Below are positions 13,979 through 25,211 of a DNA stretch of 64,000 bases, piece after piece. This DNA is from Heterotrichella gracilis (Eukaryota; Sar; Xanthophyceae; Tribonematales; Xanthonemataceae): the NCBI GenBank assembly GCA_032358255.1, contig JAULBX010005665.1, positions 1-64,000 on the forward strand, in the 5' to 3' direction. The notes below the pieces were generated by a model that saw only the letters and a list, made by a program, of their open reading frames with translations, made no database searches and was not told the origin of the DNA. The position numbers and the translations under genes are program-made. Numbering within the stretch: the stretch's first letter is position 1; every line of letters starts with the position of its first letter.

Positions 13979-16737
13979 ATGATGACCAAGACACAGACGC
14001 TGTTGGTTCTGGCCTTCCTATTGACTACCTGCTGTGCTGAGTTTGAGGTCGCCCTGCAGCCCAACGAGTGCGTTGCGTTCCCTGCCAGCACGCTGCCAGA
14101 CCCAAGTATTCAAGTCAGGGTACTTCGGCGCCATGTGGAGATCTGCGACGACCAGATAAGGTGGGTCCTTCTTTACTGTCTTCCGGTGCTTTTCGAAGTA
14201 GTTTGGTGACGTTGGAGGTGCCCGAGCACGCGTTAAGGTGTGTAGTAACAGCGCATCGCTGCTGGTAGATCATCTTGGCTTACTAATTGCTGACGCAAGA
14301 GTCGCGTTTGCACCCTTGGTGGACGTGGTACGGTGCTCGGTAGAACGTGCTTAGTGGTAAAGAGCTGCTTGCGGAGTGCCAAAGCGTGTTTGTGCAGCGG
14401 GTTGGCAAAGTTGTCGCTTCATCAGTGGTGCACAGCATGGCGATAGCATGGCACTCCGTGGCACTAGATCAGGGCACTTGGGCGGCCACATGCCTTGCAA
14501 CCTTGCATTGGACGTTCGGTAGCGTCTGGAAAGCAAAGCCTCGTCCATTCTTAACTAGTTACCCGCAAGCAACTGCCCGCAGATTGGCTAGGCACTGAGA
14601 TGGCGAGTGGTTTACCTAACCTGTATGTAATTATGGGAAGTGTGTTCACTTCACACCAGGTTGACGTTATTGCGCCTGAACAGTTGAAAATAGGACAGCC
14701 CAAGTATCGTTTCCGAGGTGTATTATTTTCCCGGGTTCGACACCTGCTAATCAAGCCTGCTCGAGAATATAATTGACCATTCAGGACGTATATTGTCCAG
14801 CATGGCGTGGACATGCCACCAGGACCTCCCTGGGATCCCTTCCAGAGAGGTGCAGTGCAGTAGGGAGTTGTATGATACTGACAGATTTTTGTGTTGTACA
14901 GGCTTAACGCAAGGCAGGTCATCCTTGAAACTTTGTTGGACCTCGCCACAGCGCAAACTGACCTGGGGTGCACAAGCGTGCAATGGCTCAACAGCTCGGT
15001 CGCCCTGGCCCAGGCAGCGCCCTTCACAATGATGAGCTGGAGTGGTGGCTGCTTGCCAGAGCACGACCCAGTGGCTTTGCTGGTATGTGCAGCCGTGCCA
15101 CAACACACACGTTGACCATTGGCGTAATCACATGTGTTTGGCAAAGAAAACCCTTTAAGCACCCAGTGCTGCCCTAGTGGACCTGCTCAATTGCTGACTG
15201 ATTGACCCTCCAAGTGACGCACGCTTGACCTAAAGAGTGATCTGTGTTCTCCACAGATCGCCCCGTTGACGCCATACAACACTATCAAGTCCAGCAGTTT
15301 TGCACCAGAGCCTCTGGCAGATGGCGCACGGCTGCCCCGAAAGGTGCATAGCCTGGAGGCAGGCGTCCACGCTCGGGAGCTCCACAGGCACAGCGACATG
15401 CACGCTGACCTGCAGCCAGCGAACCCCCCCGGCGCGCCATCACCCGCTGTCAGCAGCCAGCCAGGTGGCTGGGGTTGGGCTGATGGCCCGTCCCCAGAAA
15501 CCAGCCACGCGAGCGTTAAGTGCTGCTGCCCGCAGCTGGGCAGCTGTTGCTGTGATAGCTCCGACGCCTGCATCAGCACATGCAGTACTGGGAACCAGTC
15601 TCAGGCTGCTCCACCCGCACCTTCCAGCCAGGACAACCTGCTGGGCAGCACGTGCCAGGCTGCGATGTGCTCAAACACCTCGCTGTTCATCGGCGCGATG
15701 TTCATACTGTTTGCGGGCATCTTCCTCTGCAGTGGAGGATTTGTGATCATTATCAGGTATGGCGCGCACCATTGCCGGGGGGGGGGCCATTTGGATGGTG
15801 TCCAATGCATTTGTGGCCGTGTAGAATGGCATTGAGGGACAGGCATGGGTGCGTGGGGCATTACATGTTTGGCTCAACAGTATGAAGTCACATGGCATCA
15901 TACTGTATGAACAATATGCATCCTAATGTTCAGCATCACACGGCATGCACAGGCTGGCGCAATTCATCGGCCCACGCCCCTTCTGGTGCCCACATGCATG
16001 TGCACTTTCGGAAACCACCTTATTCATGCAACTTGCATAGCACGCCAGCGGTACCCACATGCCATTCCCTGACACCAGCACGCATACTGCCCTGCAGGAG
16101 GCTGCGCCCAGACCTGCTGGCACGCCGCGAGGTGGTGGGCCAACCCAGGCGGATGGGTGCCCCTGCCGACATCAACATAGAGGAGCGCTATGTGCAGCTG
16201 AGCGAGACCAACAAGACCTACAGCAAGGCCCATCCGGATAAGAGCTTTGCCGAATGCGAGTGCCCCATCTGCATTGAGATGCAGTCTGACGGGACCCAGT
16301 GGCGCACCTTTGCCTGTGGGCATGGCACCTGTGAGGAGTGCTTTGCCAAGCTGGCGCAGCAGCCCTGGAGGGACATCACATGCCCCCTGTGCCGCCTGCC
16401 CCTGCTGCCACCTGCGCCCGAGAGCGACAAGCTGGACCAGGTGGAGGGCGGAAGCAGCAGCGGGGAAGGTTCAGAGGCTGGTGAGGGGAGCGAGCCTCCG
16501 AGTGTGCGTGACAGTGCAGGGTCATCCTCTGGGCTGGGTCACCATGGCGCGTCATCTTCTGGAGCGGAGGGTGGTGGCGGCGTGCAACATGCTATGGGGC
16601 CAGAGGCTGGCGGAGATGTGCAGGTGGTGGTGGTCGGCATGCAGGATGATTCTGCGCACCATGGCAGGAACAGTTGGTCCATGGAGCTGCACAGCCACCC
16701 AATGACACACACAGCTCTACCAGTAGTACCTAAGTGA
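13979..16737 (+). CDS. Membrane-anchored RING-finger protein, probable E3 ubiquitin ligase
   Basis: Four exons, 13979-14160, 14902-15082, 15257-15756 and 16098-16737, encode 500 residues. The protein opens with a signal peptide (MMTKTQTLLVLAFLLTTCCA) and a lumenal or extracellular region with scattered Cys, including the unusual CCCPQLGSCCC. A transmembrane segment (LFIGAMFILFAGIFLCSGGF, then VIII) is followed by a basic RRLRPDLLARR stop-transfer. The cytosolic part carries a C3HC4 RING: CPIC, CGHGTCEEC and CPLC with the expected spacing. A Ser/Gly-rich tail follows. By family knowledge such proteins recruit an E2 and ubiquitylate membrane or trafficking cargo; the substrate is unknown. The start is the first of two adjacent ATGs. 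It is convergent with TSPO. Confidence 0.85.
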
Positions 16738-17440
16738 CAGCCGGTGATGTTGAAGCACTCCGTCATATTATCTTTGATGAGTGGGGGGCATGGCATTGAA
16801 ATTGTAAGTCAAACGCATGGTTGCATAACTGAACCTTAGAATCTGTAGGATATTGTGAGCTTTGTTCAATATTACAGCAGCTCGCGTTGATGCACAATCT
16901 GTTTCCTTAACCCTGCAACAACTACAGTATGGCAGAGATGCCTTGTGCATATGCCAGGATTAGCATCTACCAGTGTACAACTAGTATTGGTGTTCGTAGA
17001 GTGCACGAACGGTAAACCTTGTATCGTGATAGATGTAGAATGCATCTAATTGCAACTACCCACATCAAAAACGTATTGGTTTCAGAAATTTGTGGGTTTG
17101 TTTTCCCAAAATTAGTACTAAGTTTTCAACCTAAGAAAAGAAGTGCCCGCTGATTATGTTTCCAATTGCACAGCATGCATACAAATACTGAACAGCCAAA
17201 TTTCATTGCACCACCTTCATTTTTTTCCTGAAAACCACCCTTCACCATCTGCTGAACACCAAAATGTACAGCGTTGTCAATTGCTGCCTAGCCTGCGCGT
17301 TTTTTTCTCACATTTGGATTGAGCCGCCGAGTGAGTGAACGAGACCAACATTGCTGCCCCAGCCTGAGTGGTCCCCTGGGTGGGTCTCATTCTTTGCTTC
17401 TCATCAATGATGAGAAGCAAAGAATGACATGAAGGTAGCT
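16738..17440. other. Intergenic between convergent RING and TSPO genes
   Basis: About 0.7 kb of AT-richer sequence holding the 3' untranslated regions of both genes. The only structure is the long palindrome at 17387-17427, described separately. Confidence 0.5.
17387..17427. repeat. Perfect 20-bp-arm palindrome downstream of TSPO
   Basis: Positions 17387-17406 are the exact reverse complement of 17408-17427, with one central base. It begins 14 bp beyond the TSPO stop codon on the transcribed side, so the TSPO 3' untranslated region would fold into a near-continuous hairpin, and the DNA could extrude a cruciform. It may act in 3'-end formation or RNA stability; that is inference. Confidence 0.9.
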
Positions 17441-18995
17441 CTAATCGGTTTTTTCATTGAGCTTCACAATGTCGTAGTTGAGCTTGGCCGCAATTGTCAC
17501 CCAGATCTGTGTTGGCAGGACAAGCAGCCCTGCCCAGGGGTTGAGCTGGTAGAAAGTTGCAATGCTTCCTGCAGTCAAGATTGCATGTCAGTAGGGTTGG
17601 ACAACAATGTATCATAACGCATGTGATTTATTCAGGTTTGGCCGTAACGGTTGTGTATTACTCTTAATAAGCCCAAGTTGAACAGGGATACACACGGTGG
17701 ATATCTCAACACAATCAGGCTGAGCAAGCCATTTTCGTAAAGATGACATTGTGGTAAATTGCAGTGGCCATTGGACATCTTACATGGAACGCAAGTGATG
17801 GCCCATGGCAAATGATTGGCAATCAATTGGTGGTGATGTACCAAGGCAGACCCTCTGATAAGGTCATCATGAAATGCATTGCCACCGTAGTACAAGCCTA
17901 GTGGATGCCACATAGTTACTACCATTGTGGCATGATCCCCATGTCCTATCAGCAAGGCTTACGTGATTGCACACGGCACTGACCCCTAAGGGGCTTGCCA
18001 TGTCCTATCAACAACAACTATCAACCCCCTTTAGGCGTGCAAACCAGAGATCATGGTACAGATCGCACCTGCCACAGACAGCCAGAAAGCGTTCATCCAC
18101 GGCAGGCTGCCCTTCATCTGCCTCCTGCCAAAGAACACCACTGCAAACAGCATTCAGTCACAATTAATCTAAGGCTGTAGCCATCACAGCCCTGAAAGTG
18201 GAACCACAAGGTTTGCAGCACTGGAAATGGTACTGCTGCATCGTGGTTTGGACGCTTGCAAGCTTGGCAAGCTCACCGTTCCACCAGTTGCCCAAGAAGA
18301 GGTGCACCCCAAACACGGAAAGGGGCAGAGCCAAGTCGCTTGCATCCTTGCCGCTGTTCCACACCATGCACAGTGCCACCTGCGCAAAGTCAACGTAGTT
18401 GCCGCAAGATCAAGATGGCATGGCTAACACAAGATCAAGATGGCATGCCGCACGTACAGGACAGATCACATTGCATAGCGGCGAACCGAGAGTGCCTTGT
18501 GCAACTGCCCATTCCCAACAGTGCCGTACCGACTGCAGCACTTTCAGCGGGATCCACACAGCAGGGAACACCCAGTTTGGTGGCGTCCACCTGAAACACA
18601 CAGTGCGGGTGTACTCTTATTTTTTGGGGGTACTGCAACCCGTAAAGTACACATCAGGTAGCCTCTGTCAACCTGCAGCTGCCTAGGATGGGCAACAACA
18701 TCTAGCAACCTCATGGAGCGAACACTGTAGCAGGATGTGCCCACCTTGGCTTTCTGACATCCTGGTACCACGTCATATCATGTCTGGGTGTCAGCCTCTG
18801 GACCCCAAACACAATCGCTCCAGCAGCCAGCAGTGAAACATCCGCGCTGCAGCCAGTGGATGCAAGGGGTCAACAAACAGCATGCATGCAATGCATGCTT
18901 GTTGCCATCTGCAGGTTTTAAGTGGTTGCTTACCTTGGAAGAGCTGCCAGCAGCCCTTGTGAGGACCGCTCAATGGCTGACGCAATGTTGAACAT
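17441..18995 (-). CDS. TSPO: Translocator protein TSPO (TspO/MBR family)
   Basis: Five-helix membrane protein of the TspO/peripheral benzodiazepine receptor family, which binds tetrapyrroles and sterols; in algae and plants it sits in mitochondrial, plastid or secretory membranes. Six small exons: 18995-18934, 18846-18745, 18590-18530, 18379-18277, 18140-18069 and 17568-17441, total 175 residues. The first helix reads SLLAAGAIVFGVQRLTPR. The diagnostic loop WYQDVRKPRWTPPNWVFP then AVW is split by an intron inside the Arg codon. Further family marks are WWNVVFFGRRQM and FYQLNPWAGLLVLPTQIW near the C-terminal sterol-recognition region, ending AKLNYDIVKLNEKTD. No exon exceeds 43 codons, so the gene is invisible to simple ORF scanning. 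Phases 2,2,0,1,1 close exactly. The ATG at 18995 is the only nearby in-frame start. Confidence 0.94.
18407..18449. repeat. 25-bp-period direct repeat in TSPO intron 3
   Basis: The 18-mer CAAGATCAAGATGGCATG occurs twice, 25 bp apart, about 30 bp from the TSPO exon 4 acceptor on the intron side. A short local duplication. Confidence 0.7.
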
Positions 18996-19558
18996 GGTTG
19001 TCTGATGGCGGGAGGCAATGCATGCACAGAACAAAGTCCAACAACAGCACCAGCAGCAGCGTACTATTAAGGAGCAACGTGTACAGGGCACCGTGACGCT
19101 TGTGGCGGATGTGGTTCTCCCGTCAGGTGTTTTGTGGCACTCTTCGTTGCAAAGTTGGGTCTTTTCACCGGCCTTTTCACGGAAAATTAATATAAATCCG
19201 TCTTTTAAGTTGGTTATGGTTTTAGGGTTTCTCCTCTAGGGTTTCTGTCACAGTTGAACCAGTTTGCACGCACGCCGTGTTGAACATGCATAACTGTAAA
19301 GCGACAAAGCAACTTCACCTTGCTTGTCGTTTCACGCCGATCTTATGCAACGCAGCTGATTTGAGGGTATGTCTTGACATCTTATCATATTGCGAAAAAC
19401 GGCATGTGCAGCGTCGAAAACAGGGACATAGGGACATAGGGACGGACAGAACCTCACAAGTTTGGATTCCGCTGCCCGCATATATATGTTTTAAAGGCCA
19501 GGTGGGCGTGTGGAGGTCCTGGTTCCTGAACAGCTATCCCCAGTCATCTCACATCGCG
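18996..19558. promoter_or_regulatory. Divergent intergenic region, TSPO / unknown coiled-coil gene
   Basis: About 560 bp between two divergent starts. It contains GGGACATA units repeated near 19425 and a TTTAGGGTTTC-like stretch near 19220. No defined promoter element can be assigned. Confidence 0.45.
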
Positions 19559-21136
19559 ATGGCGGAAGATCCTGTTGGCACTCCATCAGCTAGTTCACCA
19601 AGCCCAAACACCCCTAGAAAACACCTTAAGGTATGTAAGGAGCTGCGTCATCCAGGTAACTAGTGAAACTTGGACAGTACTGGCCCTTAGCCGTACCTGT
19701 GTCTGCATGCACACAGCGGATGAGTTTGAAAAAGCTTAAGCCCCTACACAATATCACCTCGCCCAACATAAGAGAAGAGTCCATAGCACCCAAAAGGCAC
19801 CGTGGTCAGTTGTAAGTTTGATTGTGGATCAAATTTATTGTCAAGCATGCTGTCACCGCTGTGTCACAGGTATGGAGGCGGAAAGGTTGGTACCTAAACG
19901 GTGACAGGAGGCCAAGTGCAAACCAGCAGCCTCCTCATCCACAGTGCATCGAAGGTAAGAAACCAGCCGGTGCAGCATCCACAACAGTGTCAACCATGGT
20001 GCCAAACAAACTAGTTGAAATTATGGGAGAGTATTTTACTGGGTTATTTTGCCACACATTGGAAGTTCAAGATCAGTGCGGTTCACAGTGCCCTTCGGTG
20101 TTTGCAGACCCAGCAGCAAACAGCTATATGGTATCCACAATGAAACATCAGGGTCCAGTGTATGTTCATCAGCACGACACAAAAGTGGTCCACTCGCGGC
20201 AGCAGCAACACAACACCAGGTACAGGACAACATGTTCCCTGGCCAAAAGCCTTGCAATTGTCAGCAGGCAACAAGCGCATGGCCCTTTGGTTTCCTGCTC
20301 TTGTACAAAAATCATCTCTTTTTGTGCAGCCCAATGTAGGACAACCCGCACTACATTCTGCAGGACGGTGATCGTGCAATCTTATATTCCGGGAATGAAT
20401 GGAGTACCGCCAGCTGTTTCCAATATCGGTGCAGTGACCGGAGAACTGAATGTAAGTTTGTGCATTGCAATGGGTCACAGTCACCAAATTTTGTGTCAGT
20501 CAGGAAACTCAATGCCTTTCATTCAGTGGAACAACCCACTGTATCACAAAACTGCAATTTTGGCAGTGCAGAACTATGACAACTTGGTGATAATATTGGT
20601 ACATTTACAATAGAAAATTTGTGGCTCATGTATAAAAATTATGTGGCAATAAGTACGCATTGAGTGACATAGCATGCACTGGCCACAGGAGCAACTGCGG
20701 CTCATGCGGCAAACTTTAATCAAGCTCAAGCACAAGTCACAGGCCGAATTTGACGCCGCATCGCAACCTCTCTATCCAACGAGTACACAGGCGATTCGAT
20801 GTCAAGTGAATAAAAGGTGACAGAATAATCATGAGACGCCGCGCACTGCTGTTGAATCGTGGTATTAATGAGCCTGAAAGTTTGGAATGGTGACTGTTTG
20901 TCGTGCAGAAAATGCAACTTTTTATAGGAAACAAACTTTTTTCCACCCTAGTATCAAACCATTTTCACGCATGGTGGCACATTGCATTCACAATGCCTCA
21001 CAATTGTGCATTTATAACCATTTAATTGAAATAACCAATCGATTTACCCTTGACGTGCAGCCTAATCACCCAGATGGCCTTCTTTGAGCAGTGTTGCCAG
21101 GAGCTCCAGCAATACAATGTGGAGGCCAATCATTGA
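19559..21136 (+). CDS. Unrecognised 194-aa protein with C-terminal coiled-coil
   Basis: I do not recognise this protein. Seven small exons with closing phases: 19559-19630, 19717-19811, 19908-19954, 20108-20152, 20330-20451, 20689-20816 and 21061-21136. The N-terminus is Ser/Pro-rich and basic (PSPNTPRKHLKRMSLKKLK), possibly a phosphorylated or nuclear region. The middle is less certain. The last two exons encode a Leu/Gln-rich helical stretch, EQLRLMRQTLIKLKHKSQ followed by SLITQMAFFEQCCQELQQYN, resembling a helix bundle of BAR or other coiled-coil proteins but without a diagnostic motif. A single frame stays open from 19822 to 20613 across two predicted introns, so some introns may be retained or misplaced. 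It diverges from TSPO. Confidence 0.5.
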
Positions 21137-22469
21137 CCGTAACTGCGGTAAACCCCCAACTGCGATAATGATTGTGATGACCACTGCTGACTCAGCAGCC
21201 TGCAGGCCTTATTTTAGGGCCAGGCCAGCTAGTTAAACCGAGAGATGCATTAGATAAACGCCAGTGCAGTTGTGCACAACGACGCAGGTGGTCAATTCAG
21301 TTTATTTTTGTTTGAAATCAAGTTCGTCACTGTTTGTTTATTCGCGTTTGTTTTCTTCTTCTCGGCTTCTAGAAAATGTGGTGAGCCTTGCTTTGGCTTG
21401 AGAGCCCTTTGTTTCCTTTCTTTCTCTCTATGGGCATTGTAACGCTGAGAAGGGGTCCTGCATGATTGTTTTGTACTTTTAGTCTCAGAAGTCTCGTAGC
21501 CTAGGGGTCCCCACGTGACTCACCATTATTCATTCAGGCTCTGCCAGCGCTAACGGCCCGTGACAGACCCCGGGGTGCACAGAATATAGGGAATGACATG
21601 AGTACTCATTTTCAAAGCAGTGAATGCACCGTCTGAATACTCTTCTTGTGTGCCGGTTGTATAGGGTTAAAATGGGTGGAACATGATATGGCCCAGAAAC
21701 AGTCCTGTGCCATGATTAAACGAACTGTGGATGAGCGGTATATCCTTCACGCTTTCCTTCGAAATTTCACTGCCTGGAAGTCATATTCCTGAAAGTTTTA
21801 CCAGTGCCTGATTTTCCCACTGTGTACAGTGTATTCCTCCTGGACCAGTGCCTGATATTCCCAGTAAATTTTTCATTATGTTCTTCACTGCATGTTTTCA
21901 AATATATTTCGAATAATACCCGTGTTTTTCACTGTATTTTCTTTCACGAAAACATGTTGCAACAGCCAAAGACTGCTCTCAAACTTGCTTTATGCAGACA
22001 TTGAACTGCCAAGATCCCTTGTTGAACGATACCCCAGAGAAGCTGTTGCACACTTGTCTTTACATGCATGCATGCATCCGAGTTCGTAAAAAAAGCACAG
22101 CTTCTCCACTCTCCTTTTTGAAAAGTTTGATCGTATCTCGTAACACAGAGGTTGGTTTTCCACTTGTGACACGTTGTGGCGCCTTCCCACTGAAGCAAAG
22201 GACATTTTTTTCTGGACATCACGTTGAAAGTTCGCTGTGGTGTCCACTTTTGCACAACGCTAATGTAGAACGGTTTGGGCAAAGTAGACCTTCGGAAAGT
22301 GGTTGTTGAAGATTAGAGCCTATGGCGAAGGCCAGCGGGCAGACGAACAGATACCCGGGTGTCACCTGCAAACCAGCGACTCAAACAGCTGTCAAACTGT
22401 TGCTGCCACCCGCTGAGGGCACTGGTGCACCAGCCAGCAGCTGTGCGCCAGAGTGCTGACAACTCGAGC
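21137..22469. other. Intergenic, unknown gene to DUF3431-like gene
   Basis: About 1.3 kb, AT-rich, with no supported gene. A degenerate direct repeat (CAGTGCCTGATTTTCCCA and CAGTGCCTGATATTCCCA) lies at 21801 and 21846, and a CATGCATGCATGCAT run near 22063. The DUF3431-like gene could start at the upstream in-frame ATG at 22359. Confidence 0.45.
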
Positions 22470-24315
22470 ATGGTGTCACACACCCCAAAGCCCAAGGCAA
22501 GGCAGCAGCAAGGCAACAAGCCAGCATCACGGCAGCAACCCATTCCAGGGCAGCTCAGCAGCTTGAACAAAGGGTTGGTGCTGTTAGGCGTCGTTGGGAC
22601 CAGCATCCTGCTGACCCTGGCAGTGACCTATCTCACCTCCATTGGGTGTGTGGGCACCGACGGGTGCACAGACAATGGGCCACAGGTGAGCTGCAGGATA
22701 CAGTAGCCTTGATGGTGGGTGTTCAGAGCAAGACAATCTTGGACAGAGAGTGGTTTGGGCATGTTGAGTGTGGTCACCTGTCAACGCATCATATGGTTGA
22801 CACAGATAGGGTGGACTGGTGTGACGGGCAGTGCCATCGCATAACAGGAACAACATGCACGGGCTGTCCTTCGCACACAACCTTGTCTGGGTTCAACGGC
22901 TCGAGTTGTAGTTGAGCCTGTACCTCTAGGACAGGGCACAGGTTTGACCTGCTGTGCCGTTTGTTGTTGCAGTATGGCGTGCTGCACATGTTTCCCAAGC
23001 GGCTGTCAGACTCTGAAGGCAAAGCCATATTGGATGCACCCAGCCCCCCTCCAGTACACGTCACCCCTCTTCACACCGAGCAAGTAAGTGGTTAGACAAT
23101 ACAGGCAAGCTTTACGATGCTAAATGTTGCCTCAGCACCTTCGTGCAACCTCACACGTGGTGCACTGGCTGCCCACCCCACCTTGCTGTCTGTGCATCCC
23201 AGTACGCACCAGCACTTGAGCATTACAGCTGTATCTGGCGTCTAAACAAACAGCGCGATCACAGTTTTACCATGGTATGCATAGGACTTGTTGTGTGGTG
23301 AATTCAAAACCCTAACTCATGTTCAACCTGAACCCTGAATTATTAGCCGTTGATCATGCTTGCTGCAAATACTAGGTTGACGCCGCCTTGCACGACCTGA
23401 TCAGCGGCCAGCAAAATCCCCACGAGCTGCCCGCTCTCATGGCCTCAAGGCACCCACAGCTGAACTTCACCGGAGGGACGCGAGCGGTCATTATCGCGCA
23501 TCACAAGGAGGACCTGTTTTGGACCCAGGCCTTGAAGGGGATCGTCCCAGTGGTGGTGTATTCGTCTAGCAGCGAAATGGGGCTGCAGGTCAAGAACTTT
23601 GGCAATGAAGCGATGAAGTTCATTTCTTACATCATCGATCACTACGATGACCTGCCAGATCATATGCTGTTCCTTCACGGGCATGTCCACTCATGGCACA
23701 CTCAGGTGCGTATTCACCATATCGTGCTGCTCCACGATTGCTAGTGATTTTGGCTTCATGTCCTTGAGCTGCAGGAAACAATGTGACCTACCTGGACCTA
23801 CTACTATTTTTTAGATATGTACTCTGGCTCATTTAATTTTGCTACTTTTTGTACCGCAGCCTATGCACAACCTGTGGATCGCGCTCAACATCAACTGGGG
23901 CAAGCTGGAGTATGCGAATGTGAGGTGCAGCACAGAGCGGGGCTTTTTCTTCACGCCGACAAACCCAAGTCTAACCCCCGTAGAGCATCGAAATGACTCC
24001 ATTAAGATTGCTGAGATTTGGAACGTCACATACGGTCCACTCTTTGGGGAGCTGCCAGACATTATTCAATCGCCCTGCTGCTCCCAGTTCATTGTCAGCA
24101 AGAAAACTGTCCACAGAAACAAGAAAAGCGTGTATGAGTACCTCAAGAACTGGCTGTTAACCACCACTGACATGGACAGTCATGGGGCGGGGTGGGTATT
24201 TGAGTACGGGTGGCACTTCCTTTTTGGCATGCCTTGGCGATACATGGGAGCTGGGGGAGGTGACAGTGCCAAATGCATGTGCAGACTCTACAGCTCAGGT
24301 TGCAATGTTGCATGA
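22470..24315 (+). CDS. Type II membrane protein with DUF3431-like domain
   Basis: Five exons, 22470-22685, 22973-23083, 23203-23274, 23376-23705 and 23860-24315, encode 394 residues. A basic, Gln-rich cytosolic tail precedes one signal anchor (GLVLLGVVGTSILLTLAVTY). The lumenal part contains NFTGGTRAVIIAHHKEDLFW, IIDHYDDLPDHMLFLHGHVH, HNLWIALNINWGKLEYANVR and PCCSQFIVSKKTVHRN, which follow the order of the fungal/algal DUF3431 family, whose members look like Golgi glycosyltransferase-type proteins of unknown activity. The His- and Asp-rich HYDDLPDHMLFLHGH stretch is the likely functional core. An in-frame ATG at 22359 would add 37 residues; 22470 was preferred because it puts the anchor near residue 35. 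Function is inferred from family resemblance only. Confidence 0.75.
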
Positions 24316-25211
24316 TGTCCATGTAGTACGATTTTCTGAGCAGTTGTTACTGTTTTTGCCAACACCCACGGTTTTCAACTGGTATGGGCTGATGATTAGC
24401 AGCTTTCCGTTGCAAATTACCGCGTTGTTCCCATGTGCTTCTTTTTCCAGCATATGCATTAACTAACTAGCTAACATTGCATTCCAGCCATTAACTAGGG
24501 TTAATTATTTAGCCCAATACGCATGCATATAAGGCAAATATGCATGCATGCCCGTTTCCTCGTCATTTTGTTTGCTGTAGGTATATTGTAGGCTATCATT
24601 TGCTCATTCGCATGCATCACGTGTACAAGTTGCTGCCAATTGGCTAGATTAACTTGGAGCACACAGTTAAAATGTCTTAATCTGAAGACATTTTAACTTT
24701 TCAATGAGTGCATCGATTCATATATCAGCCTGTGGCAGATTTTGTGACAATAATATTAACTTGTAATGTTTACAAGTTGACCTTTCGTATGACTTCCCAA
24801 ACAAATGGCCCAGGCGGGTTCTGAAGTCACGCAATTGCATTTAATGCGATACCACTGGGAGGCAATTATTCATGACGAGTACAGGACATGACATGCATGG
24901 CCGGAACACCAATGGCATCCTCTTAATGGTAGATGTGGATCAATTCACGACAACATCAAGCAGCGACGCTTTGGTCAACAGACCCAGCATGTTATGCAAC
25001 TGTCATCAGTATTGTAATGCTGCTGCGCCACTTGGTGGCCGGGCCTCTGTTCACCCTGGAACTACCATGTGAAGCAAGGCAACAGCGACTCTAGAGATCT
25101 TTGGTCAACGTATCATGGCCAATGTTTTACAGTCAAGATTGTTATTTCAACCATGTTTGGATTATAAGCATGTAGCACGAAATTAACTAAGTTCTGCATA
25201 ATGTCCATGCA
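24316..25211. other. Intergenic, convergent DUF3431-like and METTL16 genes
   Basis: About 0.9 kb of 3' flanks. Two small hairpins are visible: 13-bp arms at 24666-24678 and 24685-24697 with a 6-nt loop, and a 9-bp one near 24757-24777. CATGCATGC alternating runs occur near 24520-24550. No gene. Confidence 0.5.

Noticed and set aside
14719-14760. tRNA-like GGTTCGA stretch (CCCGGGTTCGACACC)
   Set aside because: No matching acceptor or D-arm pairing at the required distances; it lies in an intron of the RING gene.
19822-20613. Single 263-residue plus-strand frame
   Set aside because: Parts of it coincide with three predicted exons, but the intervening stretches have good donor and acceptor sites and low-complexity content. 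The spliced version connects in phase to the downstream exons, so a single long exon is less likely, though not excluded.
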